Shown: one piece after another, positions 1 through 8,332 of the stretch
How positions within the stretch are numbered: the first letter of the stretch is position 1
Layout of the letters: the number at the start of each line of letters is the position of its first letter
The notes under the pieces: model-generated
Seen by the model: only the letters and a program-made list of their open reading frames with translations
The model's database searches: none
What the model was told of the DNA's origin: nothing
Made by a program: the position numbers and the translations under genes
DNA from: Alcanivorax sp.
Lineage (GTDB): Bacteria > Pseudomonadota > Gammaproteobacteria > Pseudomonadales > Alcanivoracaceae
Reading direction: 5' to 3'
DNA: 64,000 nucleotides
Assembly: GCF_019431375.1 (NCBI RefSeq)
Contig: NZ_CP080267.1
Coordinates: forward strand, 1,426,001 to 1,490,000

Positions 1-2
1 AT

Positions 3-710
3 ATGGTGGTGCAGTATCTGCGTGTTTCCCTGCCACTGATGGATATGGAAATTCACTGTACCGGTGAATTGATCTCCATTCGCCTTCACGACAACTGGGA
101 CCTGAAAAAACTCAAACCCATGGTGGCGAATATCTATATGGGTAGCATCCATACCCTGGCATCACTGGTATGCCGTAAGTTCACGTTCGAATTTGATTTT
201 GCCTGCCCCGGAAACAGCATGGCCTGGCAACATCTGGCCGAGGGCGTAGAGGTAAAATTCAACAGGCCTCACAACCGGGTTTTGATGCCCCTATCCGGTC
301 GCCAGGCAAGGGATGACGATACCAGCGTGGCCACCTACCTGGCCGCCGCCCGATCACGGGAGCAGATTCAGGGTGATGACAGCCTCAATGTGGTCATGAA
401 AGTGCGGACCGAAATCATGAACACGCCTGGCCGTGACGGCACTCTGGAACGGGTTGCTCAGAAACTGGGGATGAGCCCACGCTCGGTAAGGCGGCACCTG
501 GGTCTGGCCGGCTTTTCCTTCAGCGGCATTCGCAACGACATCCGTGAAACGTTCGCCAGCCGCTATTTGACGGAAACGGACATGCCTCTGGAAAAAATTG
601 CTGATCAGCTTGGATACAGCGACCAGGCCAGCTTCAGCAAGGCCTATCGCAGCTGGACGAGACGTACCCCGGGGGAAGTCCGTCGTGCCAGTCGCCCTGA
701 CCGTAACTGA
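3..710 (+). CDS. AraC-family transcriptional regulator (5' end cut by window edge)
   Basis: Only the C-terminal 235 or so residues are present; the frame is open to the left edge, so the true start lies outside. Residues about 150-230 form the AraC/XylS double helix-turn-helix, with the LGMSPRSVRRHL first helix pair and the typical second-motif stretch IADQLGYSDQASFSKAYRSW. The part before it would be the end of an effector-binding domain of the large (about 330-340 residue) AraC class. The next gene, 125 bp downstream on the same strand, encodes an exported protein that it might control, but nothing seen proves this. The ligand is unknown. Confidence 0.85.
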   Translation: MVVQYLRVSLPLMDMEIHCTGELISIRLHDNWDLKKLKPMVANIYMGSIHTLASLVCRKFTFEFDFACPGNSMAWQHLAEGVEVKFNRPHNRVLMPLSGRQARDDDTSVATYLAAARSREQIQGDDSLNVVMKVRTEIMNTPGRDGTLERVAQKLGMSPRSVRRHLGLAGFSFSGIRNDIRETFASRYLTETDMPLEKIADQLGYSDQASFSKAYRSWTRRTPGEVRRASRPDRN

Positions 711-835
711 TTGAAATTGACCTAATCGCTCCTGGGACAGGCGCTTGGGTTTTTCCATTTCCCCGTCATTGCCACTAGTATCAAGGTCACCATGCTGCAC
801 ACTTCCATACCAGCAATAACAAGCAGGATAGATCC

Positions 836-1828
836 ATGAAGAAGTTGATTATCGCCGTCGCTACGGCCTTTGCCCTCACCGCTTCGCTGGCCGCCCAGGC
901 CGAACCCATCAAACGCAAAATCTGTGTCTTTGATATCGTCGGCAACGTTGGGCCGGTAATGAGTGCCATGAAAGACTGGCAGGCAGCCGCGGTGGGTTGG
1001 GGGCTGGAAGTGGAGCTGATTCCCCATACCAACGAAGCCATTGCTGCCGAGGATCTCAAGGCCGGCGTCTGTGATGCTGCTCTGATCACCGGTATCCGTG
1101 GCCGTAATTTCAACAAGTATGCCGGCACCATCGATTCCATTGGCGCCATTCCCTCCATGGAGCATATGGAAGTGGTACTGAAAGTGCTGGCGCATCCGCA
1201 AACCGCCGACAAACTGTCCCAGGGGTCCTACCAGGTCATGGGTGTGGCCCCGGCCGGTGCTGCCTATATCTTCGTCAATGACCGGGAGATCAACTCCCTG
1301 GCCAAGGCGGCCGGCAAGCGTGTGGCGGTACTGGAGTACGACGAAACCCAGGCCATCCTTGTCTCCCAGGTAGGAGCAACCCCGGTTGGGTCCGACATCA
1401 CCAATTTCTCCACCAAATTCAACAATGGTGTTGTCGATGTGATCGCCGCCCCGCTGGTGGCCTACGATGCTCTGGAACTCTACAAGGGGCTTAGCCCGGA
1501 TGGTGGCATCATCGACTATCCGCTGGCCCAACTGACCATTCAGCTGATCGCCAAGAAAGACCGCTTCCCCGCCGACATGGCACAGAAATCCCGCGAGTAT
1601 TTCTATAACAACCTCGACCGCATCACCGAGCAGCTGGACAAGGAAGCCCAGAAAGTCGACCAGAAATGGTGGGTACAGATCCCAGAGGCGGACAAGAGAG
1701 AATACGAAGTGATGATGCAGCAAGCCCGCGACCAACTGCGCAACGAGGGCTATTATGATCCGGACATGCTCGGTCTGCTGCGCAAGGTACGCTGCAAGAT
1801 GGACCCGGCACGGGCGGAGTGCACCTAG
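836..1828 (+). CDS. Exported solute-binding-like periplasmic protein
   Basis: The 330-residue product starts with a clear Sec signal peptide (MKKLIIAVATAFALTASLAA, cleavage after AQA). The mature part has the look of a TRAP/TAXI-type periplasmic binding protein: alternating alpha/beta segments, a statement-like GVCDAALITGIRGR segment and a conserved-looking C-terminus with two cysteines (RCKMDPARAECT). No transporter membrane genes lie next to it, which is unusual for a transport-binding protein. It may belong to the DUF6091 group of putative solute-binding proteins, but I am not certain. The start is supported by an AGGA about 8 bp upstream. Confidence 0.7.
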   Translation: MKKLIIAVATAFALTASLAAQAEPIKRKICVFDIVGNVGPVMSAMKDWQAAAVGWGLEVELIPHTNEAIAAEDLKAGVCDAALITGIRGRNFNKYAGTIDSIGAIPSMEHMEVVLKVLAHPQTADKLSQGSYQVMGVAPAGAAYIFVNDREINSLAKAAGKRVAVLEYDETQAILVSQVGATPVGSDITNFSTKFNNGVVDVIAAPLVAYDALELYKGLSPDGGIIDYPLAQLTIQLIAKKDRFPADMAQKSREYFYNNLDRITEQLDKEAQKVDQKWWVQIPEADKREYEVMMQQARDQLRNEGYYDPDMLGLLRKVRCKMDPARAECT

Positions 1829-1835
1829 GAAAGCA

Positions 1836-1988
1836 GTTGAAAGTTTCAAGTTGAAAGTTACAACGCGAGATAGTCCGTCTCGTTGTTAACGCAAAGAGGC
1901 CGCGCCCAAACTATTGGCCGCGGCCTCTTGCATTTCAGTTCCTGAAACAGGCAGGCGCGTTGCAACTTGGAACTTTCAACTTGTAACT
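1836..1988. repeat. Composite intergenic element: inverted heptad-word arms around a GC hairpin
   Basis: The gap between two convergent genes is filled by a dyad. The left arm (1836-1867) and right arm (1956-1988) are imperfect inverted copies made of 7-bp words of the type AAGTTTC/AAGTTGA/AAGTTAC. The core holds a strong hairpin (1894-1929). The same core, with the stem AAGAGGCCGCG and a trailing AAACAGGxAGG, recurs at 53318-53480 with different arm words. Confidence 0.8.
1894..1929. terminator. Bidirectional terminator-like hairpin
   Basis: AAGAGGCCGCG pairs perfectly with CGCGGCCTCTT across a 14-base loop. It lies between the convergent stops of the solute-binding-like gene and the acyl-CoA dehydrogenase, so it can serve both. 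It is not followed by a long T run on either strand, so intrinsic termination is likely but not certain. Confidence 0.6.
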
Positions 1989-1990
1989 CA

Positions 1991-3133
1991 TCAAAGCCCC
2001 AACTGCTTGGCAATCACCTCATTCATGATCTCATGGGTGCCGCCGCCGATGGAGAGGATGCGGTTGTCACGGTACAGACGTTCGACCACGGTGCCGCGCA
2101 TGTAGCCACTGCCACCGAATAATTGCACCGCGTCATAGGTAACCCGGTCGGCACAACGGGTGGCCACGTTCTTGGCCATGGACACATCCAGCACACAGTT
2201 TTCGCCAGCAGCAATCTTGGCAGCCACCCGATAGGTGAACTCGGTGCTGGCTTTCACATCAGTGGCCATTTCCGCCAGCTTGTGGCGGGTAACCTGGAAG
2301 CCGGCCAGGGGACGACCAAAGGCTTCGCGCTCTTTCACGTAGCGCATGGCCTCATCCAGCGCCAGCTGGGCGGTGCTGTTGGCCGTCACCGCCAGTATCA
2401 GGCGCTCCATCTGGAAATTGCTCATGATGCAGTAGAAGCCGCCGTTCTCCGGGCCGATCAGGTTTTCCGCCGGCACCCGGCAATCCTCGAAGAACAGCTC
2501 GGCGGTGTCGGATGCCCACCAGCCCATCTTCTTCAGCTTGCGGCCCACGGAGAAGCCCGGAGTACCCTTCTCAACCAATAACAGACTGATACCACCGTAG
2601 CCCTTGTCACCAGTGCGCACCGCCACGGTGTAATAGTCCGCACGCACGCCGCTAGTGATAAAGGTCTTGGCGCCGTTCACCACGTAATGGTCACCATCAC
2701 GCACAGCACGGGTGCGCAGATTAGCTACGTCAGAGCCACCATTGGGCTCGGTAATGGCCAGGGCGGAGATCTTCTGCCCGCCAATCACCTCCGGCACCAC
2801 CTTCTGCTTCATGCCATCGCTGCCCCACTTCCAGATCGGCGGCAGACCAATATCCAGAGAGCCCAGGCTGGCGCAAAGGCCGCCGGACGAACATCGCACC
2901 AGCTCCTCGCAGGCGGCAATCTTCATGAACACATCTTCGCCGGTGCCACCGAATTCTTCCGGGGCATTGATGCTCAGGATGCCGGCGTCGGCGGCCTTGT
3001 TGTACAGCTCGCGGGGGAATTCACCGGCTTCTTCCCAGTCATCCACATGGGGCAGGATTTCCCTTTCCACAAATTTGCGAACGGTCTCGCGCACCATCTG
3101 GTGGGTTTCATTGAAATAATCCAACGCGCTCAC
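1991..3133 (-). CDS. Acyl-CoA dehydrogenase (LCAD/IVD-type)
   Basis: A 380-residue FAD flavoprotein that oxidises acyl-CoA to trans-2-enoyl-CoA, passing electrons to ETF. Three ACAD domains are recognisable: the helical N-terminus, the middle beta domain with ITEPNGGSD, and the C-terminal helical domain with RIQ-less YKEREAFGRPL. The catalytic base is probably Glu243 in QMERL, as in long-chain and isovaleryl enzymes, because the usual C-terminal Glu position is Gly (GGGTHEI). It starts at GTG with AGGAGG 4-5 bp upstream. The promoter region contains two direct repeats (3152-3185). In an alkane degrader a beta-oxidation role fits; the chain length is unknown. Confidence 0.92.
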   Translation of the reverse strand: MSALDYFNETHQMVRETVRKFVEREILPHVDDWEEAGEFPRELYNKAADAGILSINAPEEFGGTGEDVFMKIAACEELVRCSSGGLCASLGSLDIGLPPIWKWGSDGMKQKVVPEVIGGQKISALAITEPNGGSDVANLRTRAVRDGDHYVVNGAKTFITSGVRADYYTVAVRTGDKGYGGISLLLVEKGTPGFSVGRKLKKMGWWASDTAELFFEDCRVPAENLIGPENGGFYCIMSNFQMERLILAVTANSTAQLALDEAMRYVKEREAFGRPLAGFQVTRHKLAEMATDVKASTEFTYRVAAKIAAGENCVLDVSMAKNVATRCADRVTYDAVQLFGGSGYMRGTVVERLYRDNRILSIGGGTHEIMNEVIAKQLGL

Positions 3134-3151
3134 AGGGCCTCCTTTTTATTA

Positions 3152-3185
3152 GCTAACCTAGCGCTTGCTTGGTCGCTAACATAGC
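3152..3185. promoter_or_regulatory. Direct repeats upstream of the acyl-CoA dehydrogenase
   Basis: GCTAACCTAGC (3152-3162) and GCTAACATAGC (3175-3185) are direct repeats starting 23 bp apart, about two helical turns. Read on the minus strand the distal copy contains TATGTT, a possible -10. This is a candidate regulator site; the regulator is not identifiable from the sequence. Confidence 0.4.
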
Positions 3186-3227
3186 AGAGGGAGGCAGCAG
3201 GAGGCCAGGGTGGTATCTGACGCTTTC

Positions 3228-3302
3228 TGTGGGAAGCGATGCTTGCATCGCAAAGAGGTTAGGCGGGCGGGCTTATTCGCGATGCGAGCATCGCTGCCCG
3301 CA
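3228..3302. repeat. REP-like inverted pair (GCGATGC type)
   Basis: TGTGGGAAGCGATGCTTGC at 3228 and GCGAGCATCGCTGCCCGCA ending at 3302 face each other, each containing its own small palindrome around GCGATGC/GCATCGC. The layout resembles REP/BIME units of pseudomonads. It lies between the divergently arranged dehydrogenase promoter and the 3' end of recR, where no gene is present. Confidence 0.55.
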
Positions 3303-3319
3303 GGGATAAGGCGCCTGTT

Positions 3320-3919
3320 TCACGCAAAAGGACGGCGACCGCGCAGAGCCTGGGCCAGAGTGGCACCGTCGACGAATTCCAGATCGCCGCCCATGGGTAC
3401 CCCCTGGGCGATGCGGCTGACGGTAACGCCGGCCTCCTGGGCCAGATCCAGCACATAATGGGCGGTGGCTTCCCCTTCCACGGTGGTGCCGGTAGCCAGA
3501 ATCAACTCGTTGATTTCGCCTTGCTTCAAGCGCTGCTCAAGCACATCCAGCCCCAGTTCCCGGGGGCCGATACCATCCAGCGGCGACAATTCACCCATCA
3601 GCACGAAGTACTGACCGCGGTATTCGCCGGACTGCTCGAAGGCCAGCACATCCGCCGGCGTGGCAACGATACAGACCAGGGTGGAATCCCGGCGGGCATC
3701 GCTGCACACCGGGCAGAGCGCCTCTTCCGCGTAATTACGGCAGCGCTGGCAGTGTTGCACCCCATCCATGGCCGCATGCAGGGCATCGCCGAGCCGACGG
3801 CCCTCTTCCCGACCACGGTCCAGCAGGGCATAGGCCATGCGCTGTGCGGAACGTGGCCCCACACCCGGCAGACAGGTAAAGGCGTGGATCAACTGATCAA
3901 CCAGCGGCGCATGCTTCAC
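3320..3919 (-). CDS. recR: Recombination mediator RecR
   Basis: The 199-residue product is full length for RecR. It has the N-terminal helix-hairpin-helix (LPGVGPRSAQRMA), a four-Cys zinc finger (CQRCRNYAEEALCPVC) and a Toprim domain (VCIVATPADVLAFE ... YFVLMGELSPLDGIGP). RecR works with RecF/RecO to load RecA at gaps. It begins at GTG with no better ATG in frame and lies 12 bp after ebfC, forming the conserved dnaX-ebfC-recR block on the minus strand. Confidence 0.97.
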   Translation of the reverse strand: MKHAPLVDQLIHAFTCLPGVGPRSAQRMAYALLDRGREEGRRLGDALHAAMDGVQHCQRCRNYAEEALCPVCSDARRDSTLVCIVATPADVLAFEQSGEYRGQYFVLMGELSPLDGIGPRELGLDVLEQRLKQGEINELILATGTTVEGEATAHYVLDLAQEAGVTVSRIAQGVPMGGDLEFVDGATLAQALRGRRPFA

Positions 3920-3931
3920 AGACAGCGCCCC

Positions 3932-4249
3932 TTATGGCTTGAAGCCCGGCGGAAAGGGAAAACCGCCGGCCATGTTCTGCATGTTGTCCTGTTGCTGTTT
4001 TTCCACCCGACGCACAGCGTCGTTGACGGCAGCCGCCAGCAGGTCTTCCAGCAACTCCTTGTCCTCACTCATCAGGGAGGCATCAATGTCCACGGCTTTG
4101 ACGTCGTGGCGGCCATTCATGGTCACCTTGACCAGGCCGGCACCGGATTCACCGGTCACTTCCGCGTTGGCGGCCTCGTCCTGCATCTTTTTCTTCTTCT
4201 CCTGCATGGCCTGGGCCTGTTGCATGAGAGAGTTGATATCGAAATCCAT
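3932..4249 (-). CDS. ebfC: Nucleoid-associated protein, YbaB/EbfC family
   Basis: A small (about 105-residue) DNA-binding dimer. The typical motif order is seen: LMQQAQAMQEK coiled N-terminus, NAEVTGESGAGLVKVTMNGRHDV, then LEDLLAAAVNDAVRRVE, and a C-terminal GGFPFPPGFKP tail. The frame is open to a GTG at 4261, but GGTGGAG is placed 3 bp before the first ATG (4252) and 6 bp before the second (4249), so one of the ATGs is the likely start. It sits between dnaX and recR, as in most gammaproteobacteria. Confidence 0.93.
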   Translation of the reverse strand: MDFDINSLMQQAQAMQEKKKKMQDEAANAEVTGESGAGLVKVTMNGRHDVKAVDIDASLMSEDKELLEDLLAAAVNDAVRRVEKQQQDNMQNMAGGFPFPPGFKP

Positions 4250-4277
4250 CATTGTCTCCACCCGGTCTGACCGGGAG

Positions 4278-6143
4278 TTATTCCACCGTTTCTTTCGGCA
4301 CTACACTGTCTTCGTCCAGCCGGCCATCAAAGGTGCTGACCAGCTGCTGTACTACCGGATCGTCATGCAGGGTCCGGGTGGCATCGACCAGCAGCTCCTG
4401 GCGCCGGGCTTCGGCCATGGCTTCCGGGGTATCGCCAGCCTTGCGTTCGTACTCCACCTGGATCTGGATGCGCCGCTGGAAATAATTTTCCAGCGCACCG
4501 CTCAACTCGTCCAGCCGTTCCCGGTTAACCAGCACCTCGTGCCCGGTGCTGATACGCAAGGTCCAGACCGTTTCTTCCCGGCTCACCAGCACCGCGTTGC
4601 GGGCAATATTGCGCACCGTGCCGTCCAGATCCAGACGCAGCAACAGGGCCGCCCACCAGGTGGCCACCTCGGATTCGCTGGTCGGTTCCGACAGCGGCGC
4701 CAGCGGCGGCTCTTCTGCGGCGTCCTGCGTCGGTTGCGCAGCAACCGATTCCGGCACCGGCTCCGGTGTGGGCTCCGGTTCCGGCTGGGGCGGCTCGGGC
4801 TCCGATGGAACGGGCTCAGGCGCCGTCTGCTCACTGGGCTCCTCGCGGCCTGGACGTTCCACCTGAGCCAGGGCGGCGGAGGTGGCGCCACCTTGAGGCA
4901 CCGACTCCACAACCGGACTGGCAGCGGGCTGGGAAGTGGGCGGCGTTGGCGGCGCGGGGGCAGCAGCGGGCCGGTCCAGCAGGGCTCGCAAATCCGGTTT
5001 GCCGCCGGCTTGTGCCGACGGCGTCGCCGCTTCAGGCTTTTTTGCGCCGGCGTGTTCCCCCCGACTCGGCAACACCCCTTTGGGCGTGAAGAGCACCATG
5101 CGCAGCAGCAACATTTCCAGCGCCGCACGGCTGTCCGGGGCATCCTGCAGATCCCGACGGCCGCGCACGGCCACGTCGTAATAGAGCTGTACCTGCTCGG
5201 CGCTCAGCGCCGCCGCCAGCTGGGTAATGGTCTCGTCATGGCTGCCCGGTACCGCCTGGCAGACCGCCAACTGGTGCAGCTGGCTAATCAGCTCGTCCAG
5301 CAGCGCCAGTTCCCCGGGGCAGTGCTCGCTGACGGAGGCCAGCGCCTGCAGCACGCCGCCCGGCTCCTGCTCCGCCAGCGCCACCAGCAGGGTCAGTACA
5401 TGGTTGCGATCCACGGTGCCCAGCATGGCGTTCACCGCCTCGCTGCTGAGCTGCTCGCTGCCGAAGGCAATAGCCTGGTCGGTCAGGCTGAGGGCATCGC
5501 GCATGGAGCCCTGGGCAGCCTTGCCCAGGGCCAGCAAAGCGGGTGCCTCGTAGCGGATCATTTCCTTGTCCAGCAGGGCCTGCAGATGGCCGGCAATCTG
5601 CTCCGCCGGCAGCGCCTTGAGGCTGAACTGCAGACAGCGCGACAGCACCGTCACCGGCAGTTTCTGCGGATCGGTGGTGGCGAGCAGGAACTTCACATGG
5701 GGCGGCGGTTCTTCCAGGGTCTTGAGCAGCGCATTGAAGGAATGCGCCGACAGCATGTGCACCTCATCGATGAGATAGACCTTGTAGCGGCCTCGGGTCG
5801 GCGCGTACTGCACGTTGTCGAGCAGTTCACGGGTATCTTCCACCTTGGTACGACTGGCCGCATCCACTTCGATCAGGTCCACGAAGCGGCCTTCACCGAT
5901 TTCCACACAGGTGGGGCAGACGCCACAGGGACGAGCACTGACGCCCTGCTCGCAGTTCAGACAGCGGGACAGGATGCGGGCGATGGTGGTCTTGCCCACC
6001 CCGCGGGTGCCGGTGAACAGATAGGCATGGTGCAGGCGATCCTGATCCAGCGCATGCATCAGGGCCCGCGAGACGTGCTCCTGCCCCACCAGCTCATCGA
6101 AGGTGCGGGGGCGGTATTTCCGGGCAAGGACCTGATAACTCAT
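4278..6143 (-). CDS. dnaX: DNA polymerase III subunits tau and gamma
   Basis: The 621-residue tau protein is the clamp-loader ATPase that links polymerase cores and helicase. Walker A is GTRGVGKTT, the zinc module has four Cys (CLNCEQGVSARPCGVCPTC), and the DEVHMLS and SRC motifs follow. A proline/glutamate-rich linker (about residues 370-490) precedes the DnaB/polymerase-binding C-terminus. I chose MSYQVLARKYRP as the start because GGAG lies 4 bp upstream; nine more codons are open upstream. A slippery heptamer at 5037-5043 should also give a 370-residue gamma protein (separate entry). Confidence 0.97.
   Translation of the reverse strand: MSYQVLARKYRPRTFDELVGQEHVSRALMHALDQDRLHHAYLFTGTRGVGKTTIARILSRCLNCEQGVSARPCGVCPTCVEIGEGRFVDLIEVDAASRTKVEDTRELLDNVQYAPTRGRYKVYLIDEVHMLSAHSFNALLKTLEEPPPHVKFLLATTDPQKLPVTVLSRCLQFSLKALPAEQIAGHLQALLDKEMIRYEAPALLALGKAAQGSMRDALSLTDQAIAFGSEQLSSEAVNAMLGTVDRNHVLTLLVALAEQEPGGVLQALASVSEHCPGELALLDELISQLHQLAVCQAVPGSHDETITQLAAALSAEQVQLYYDVAVRGRRDLQDAPDSRAALEMLLLRMVLFTPKGVLPSRGEHAGAKKPEAATPSAQAGGKPDLRALLDRPAAAPAPPTPPTSQPAASPVVESVPQGGATSAALAQVERPGREEPSEQTAPEPVPSEPEPPQPEPEPTPEPVPESVAAQPTQDAAEEPPLAPLSEPTSESEVATWWAALLLRLDLDGTVRNIARNAVLVSREETVWTLRISTGHEVLVNRERLDELSGALENYFQRRIQIQVEYERKAGDTPEAMAEARRQELLVDATRTLHDDPVVQQLVSTFDGRLDEDSVVPKETVE
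5001..5043 (-). promoter_or_regulatory. dnaX: Programmed -1 frameshift cassette in dnaX
   Basis: On the coding strand the heptamer A AAA AAG (5043-5037) is in the same phase as in E. coli dnaX (GCA AAA AAG). A -1 slip adds one Ala (GCC) and then meets TGA at 5034-5032. Fourteen bases downstream, GCCGTCGGC pairs with GCCGGCGGC across an ACAA loop (9 bp stem including one G-U, 5022-5001). A G-rich GGGGGGA lies about 12 bases upstream and could act as the internal anti-SD-pairing stimulator. The gamma protein would be 370 residues, ending after domain III. Confidence 0.85.
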
Positions 6144-6294
6144 AGCACTCCAACCAACAGGGATCGACACCGGTATTCAGCGGAAAAGGGGTGTCTCATG
6201 AAGGGCTTAATGCTAACGAAGTTCCCGCGGGGAAGACAGTGCAGAAGGCGTGTTTGGTAAAAGCATGCCGGGTATCGGCGGGAGGAAGATTGGA

Positions 6295-6404
6295 GGTCTT
6301 CCCGCCAGCCACACCCCGGCACACGAGTCCACTGCTACCGTTGCTCCCTTCCGGGCCTGGCGGAGTTCACAGTCTGTCGTTGCGGGGGGACCGACGGGTC
6401 GACC
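6295..6404 (-). ncRNA. ffs: Signal recognition particle 4.5S RNA
   Basis: The minus strand carries the signature SRP domain IV sequence CAGGCCCGGAAGGGAGCA, followed by GTGTGCCGGGGTGTGGCTGG, which matches the E. coli 4.5S 3' half almost base for base, and preceded by CCCGCAACG. The ends are placed where GGUC (5') and GACC (3') can close the stem; both are approximate. A GGCGGGA/TCCCGCC dyad overlaps the 3' end and may help terminate. The RNA binds Ffh for co-translational membrane targeting. It lies just upstream of dnaX on the same strand. Confidence 0.93.
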
Positions 6405-6567
6405 ATTACGCGCCTGCCGGCAGGGCCTGCAGAGCGAGGGCGCATTGTGGCCAAAGCGACCGGCTAATGCAAGATACGCCCTTTCCATCTGCTTAAAGCT
6501 TGATCAGGCTGGCCGTGATGACACCTCGGGTCTACACTGAAATTCTATGGTGGACGGAGAGTGTGCC

Positions 6568-7584
6568 ATGCCAAACAGCAAGAAAATTCGCATTGCCATC
6601 AACGGCTTTGGCCGCATCGGCCGCTGTATTGTCCGGGCAATCAGTGAACACCCCGCCGGTGACCGTTTCGAACTGGTCGCCATTAATGATCTGGCAGACT
6701 TCGACGTACTTGCCCATTTACTGGCGTTCGACAGTACCCATGGCCGCTGGCCCCACTCCGTGCATTACGATGGCTCCCATCTGGAAATCAACGGCCACCG
6801 GATTCCCTGTTTCGCCGAAAGCCGGCTGGAAGACCTGCCCTGGAAATCCCTGAAACCGGATCTGGTGATCGAATGCGCCGGCAAGTACAAAAGCCACGAC
6901 GCCCTCAGCGCCCACCTTGACGCTGGCGCCCCGCGGGTACTCGCCAGTTATCCGGTGGACGACGCCGATGCCACCGTGGTCTATGGCGTCAACCATTCGG
7001 TACTGAGCCGCGAACAACGAATTGTCTCCAACGCCTCCTGCACCACCAACTGTTTGGCGCCCATGGTGGCCGTGCTCGATCAGGCCTTTACGGTGCGCCA
7101 GGGCCTGATGACCACCATCCACAGCTATACCAACGACCAGAATCTGGTGGACAAGGCCCACGGGGATTTACTGCGCGCCCGGGCGGCAGCGGTGAACATG
7201 ATCCCCACCAGCACCGGTGCCGCGAAAGCCGTGGGACTGGTACTGCCCCATCTACAGGGGCGACTGGATGGCCTGGCGGTGCGGGTGCCCACGCTGAATG
7301 TGTCACTGGTGGATCTCACCGTCACCCTTGAGCAGGTGGAATCCCTCGAGCAGGTCCATGAGGCACTGAGCAATGCTGCCCATGGCGATCTGCTGGGAGT
7401 ACTGGCTGTGAATCACCTGCCGCTGGTGTCCAGCGACTTCAACCACCTGCCCTACTCCTGCGTGGTAGATACCAACCACAGTCGATTACTGGGCCAGCAG
7501 CTGAAACTGCTGGCCTGGTACGACAACGAATGGGGATTCAGCCACCGCATGCTGGATGTGGCGGCGTATTGGATGGATGCCTGA
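6568..7584 (+). CDS. gap: Type I glyceraldehyde-3-phosphate dehydrogenase
   Basis: The 338-residue protein has the NAD-binding INGFGRIGRC motif, the active-site SNASCTTNCLAP with Cys158, and the LLRARAAAVNMIPTSTGAAKAV phosphate-binding region. Asn-Asp after the second strand (VAIND) favours NAD over NADP. Seven extra codons are open upstream, but GGAG lies 8 bp before the chosen ATG. Erythrose-4-phosphate dehydrogenase is a close relative; the RARAAAVNMIPT stretch reads as GAPDH. The gene is solitary, divergent from the SRP RNA, so whether it serves glycolysis or gluconeogenesis is not shown. Confidence 0.9.
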   Translation: MPNSKKIRIAINGFGRIGRCIVRAISEHPAGDRFELVAINDLADFDVLAHLLAFDSTHGRWPHSVHYDGSHLEINGHRIPCFAESRLEDLPWKSLKPDLVIECAGKYKSHDALSAHLDAGAPRVLASYPVDDADATVVYGVNHSVLSREQRIVSNASCTTNCLAPMVAVLDQAFTVRQGLMTTIHSYTNDQNLVDKAHGDLLRARAAAVNMIPTSTGAAKAVGLVLPHLQGRLDGLAVRVPTLNVSLVDLTVTLEQVESLEQVHEALSNAAHGDLLGVLAVNHLPLVSSDFNHLPYSCVVDTNHSRLLGQQLKLLAWYDNEWGFSHRMLDVAAYWMDA

Positions 7585-7610
7585 CGTCAGGCGCCAGCAT
7601 TATCAGCCCC

Positions 7611-7638
7611 GTTGGAGCCTTGCTCGCAAGGCTCCAAC
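7611..7638. repeat. REP-like palindrome (GTTGGAGC type)
   Basis: GTTGGAGCCTTG and CAAGGCTCCAAC form a perfect 12-bp dyad around CTCG, between the convergent gap and glycine-zipper genes. The same word recurs at about 21025, 26646, 32660 and 44391. It may double as a terminator, although no T tract follows. Confidence 0.65.
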
Positions 7639-7645
7639 AAAGGTC

Positions 7646-8164
7646 TCAATCAAACGGACTGAAATGCTCCTCGCGACCGGCTTCTTCCGCTTCGTGACGA
7701 TGCCCCTGCATGACCTTTTCCACCTTGCTGGCCTGCACCTCATCATCGGCATCGACCATCATCAGGTAGTCGCCCTGCTCCACCCGGTCCAGATAGGGCG
7801 TCAGGTGGTGGCTGCGGGAGGAAACCCCGCGCAGGCCACCTACCCAAGCGCCGAAACAGGTACCGAACAGCGTCGCGCCGATGATGGCACCAGTGTCCAG
7901 CTGCATGCCCCAGGGGTCTGCACCGGCCAGTAGAAAGCCGACCACCAGGCCCACAGCCATGCCCGCCAGGGCACCGACAAAACCAGAATGCATGATGTCA
8001 GTTTCTTCCCAGGGGGTGGTGGTGTGCACATGGGCCTGGGCCATGGCTGAGCTGTCATTGCCCATCACATGCAAGCGGTTTTCACCGATGCCTGCCTGGC
8101 GCAGATCTGAGGTTATCCCCTGAACAGAGGTCAGTGATTTGGCGAAGTAATACAGACGTTTCAT
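7646..8164 (-). CDS. Glycine-zipper inner-membrane protein of unknown function
   Basis: A 172-residue protein. Residues 1-60 form a soluble alpha/beta domain starting MKRLYYFAKSLTS; residues about 65-125 hold two glycine-rich membrane segments (GFVGALAGMAVGLVVGFLLAG and GAIIGATLFGTCFGAWVGGL), and the charged C-terminus is histidine- and glutamate-rich. It resembles small stress-associated membrane proteins seen in pseudomonads; no biochemical role can be read off. The frame extends 56 codons upstream, but GGGAG 9 bp before MKRLYY marks the start. Confidence 0.75.
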   Translation of the reverse strand: MKRLYYFAKSLTSVQGITSDLRQAGIGENRLHVMGNDSSAMAQAHVHTTTPWEETDIMHSGFVGALAGMAVGLVVGFLLAGADPWGMQLDTGAIIGATLFGTCFGAWVGGLRGVSSRSHHLTPYLDRVEQGDYLMMVDADDEVQASKVEKVMQGHRHEAEEAGREEHFSPFD

Positions 8165-8332
8165 TGCGTGCCGCTCCCTGTGGCTGACAATGGGTTGGTT
8201 ACTGCAGAGTTCCGGCCCTCCTGGCCAGGATAACAACGACTCTGCACTGATCCGGTGAGCATGATCAGTATCCGGATAAGACCCTTTGGTTATATCGGGC
8301 CGATGCCGCAGGCACCGCCCCCTATTTAACAA

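Noticed and set aside
3939..6260. A 773-codon plus-strand frame
   Set aside because: It is antisense to dnaX, ebfC and part of recR, and its translation is low-complexity without any domain. The minus-strand genes have clear families.
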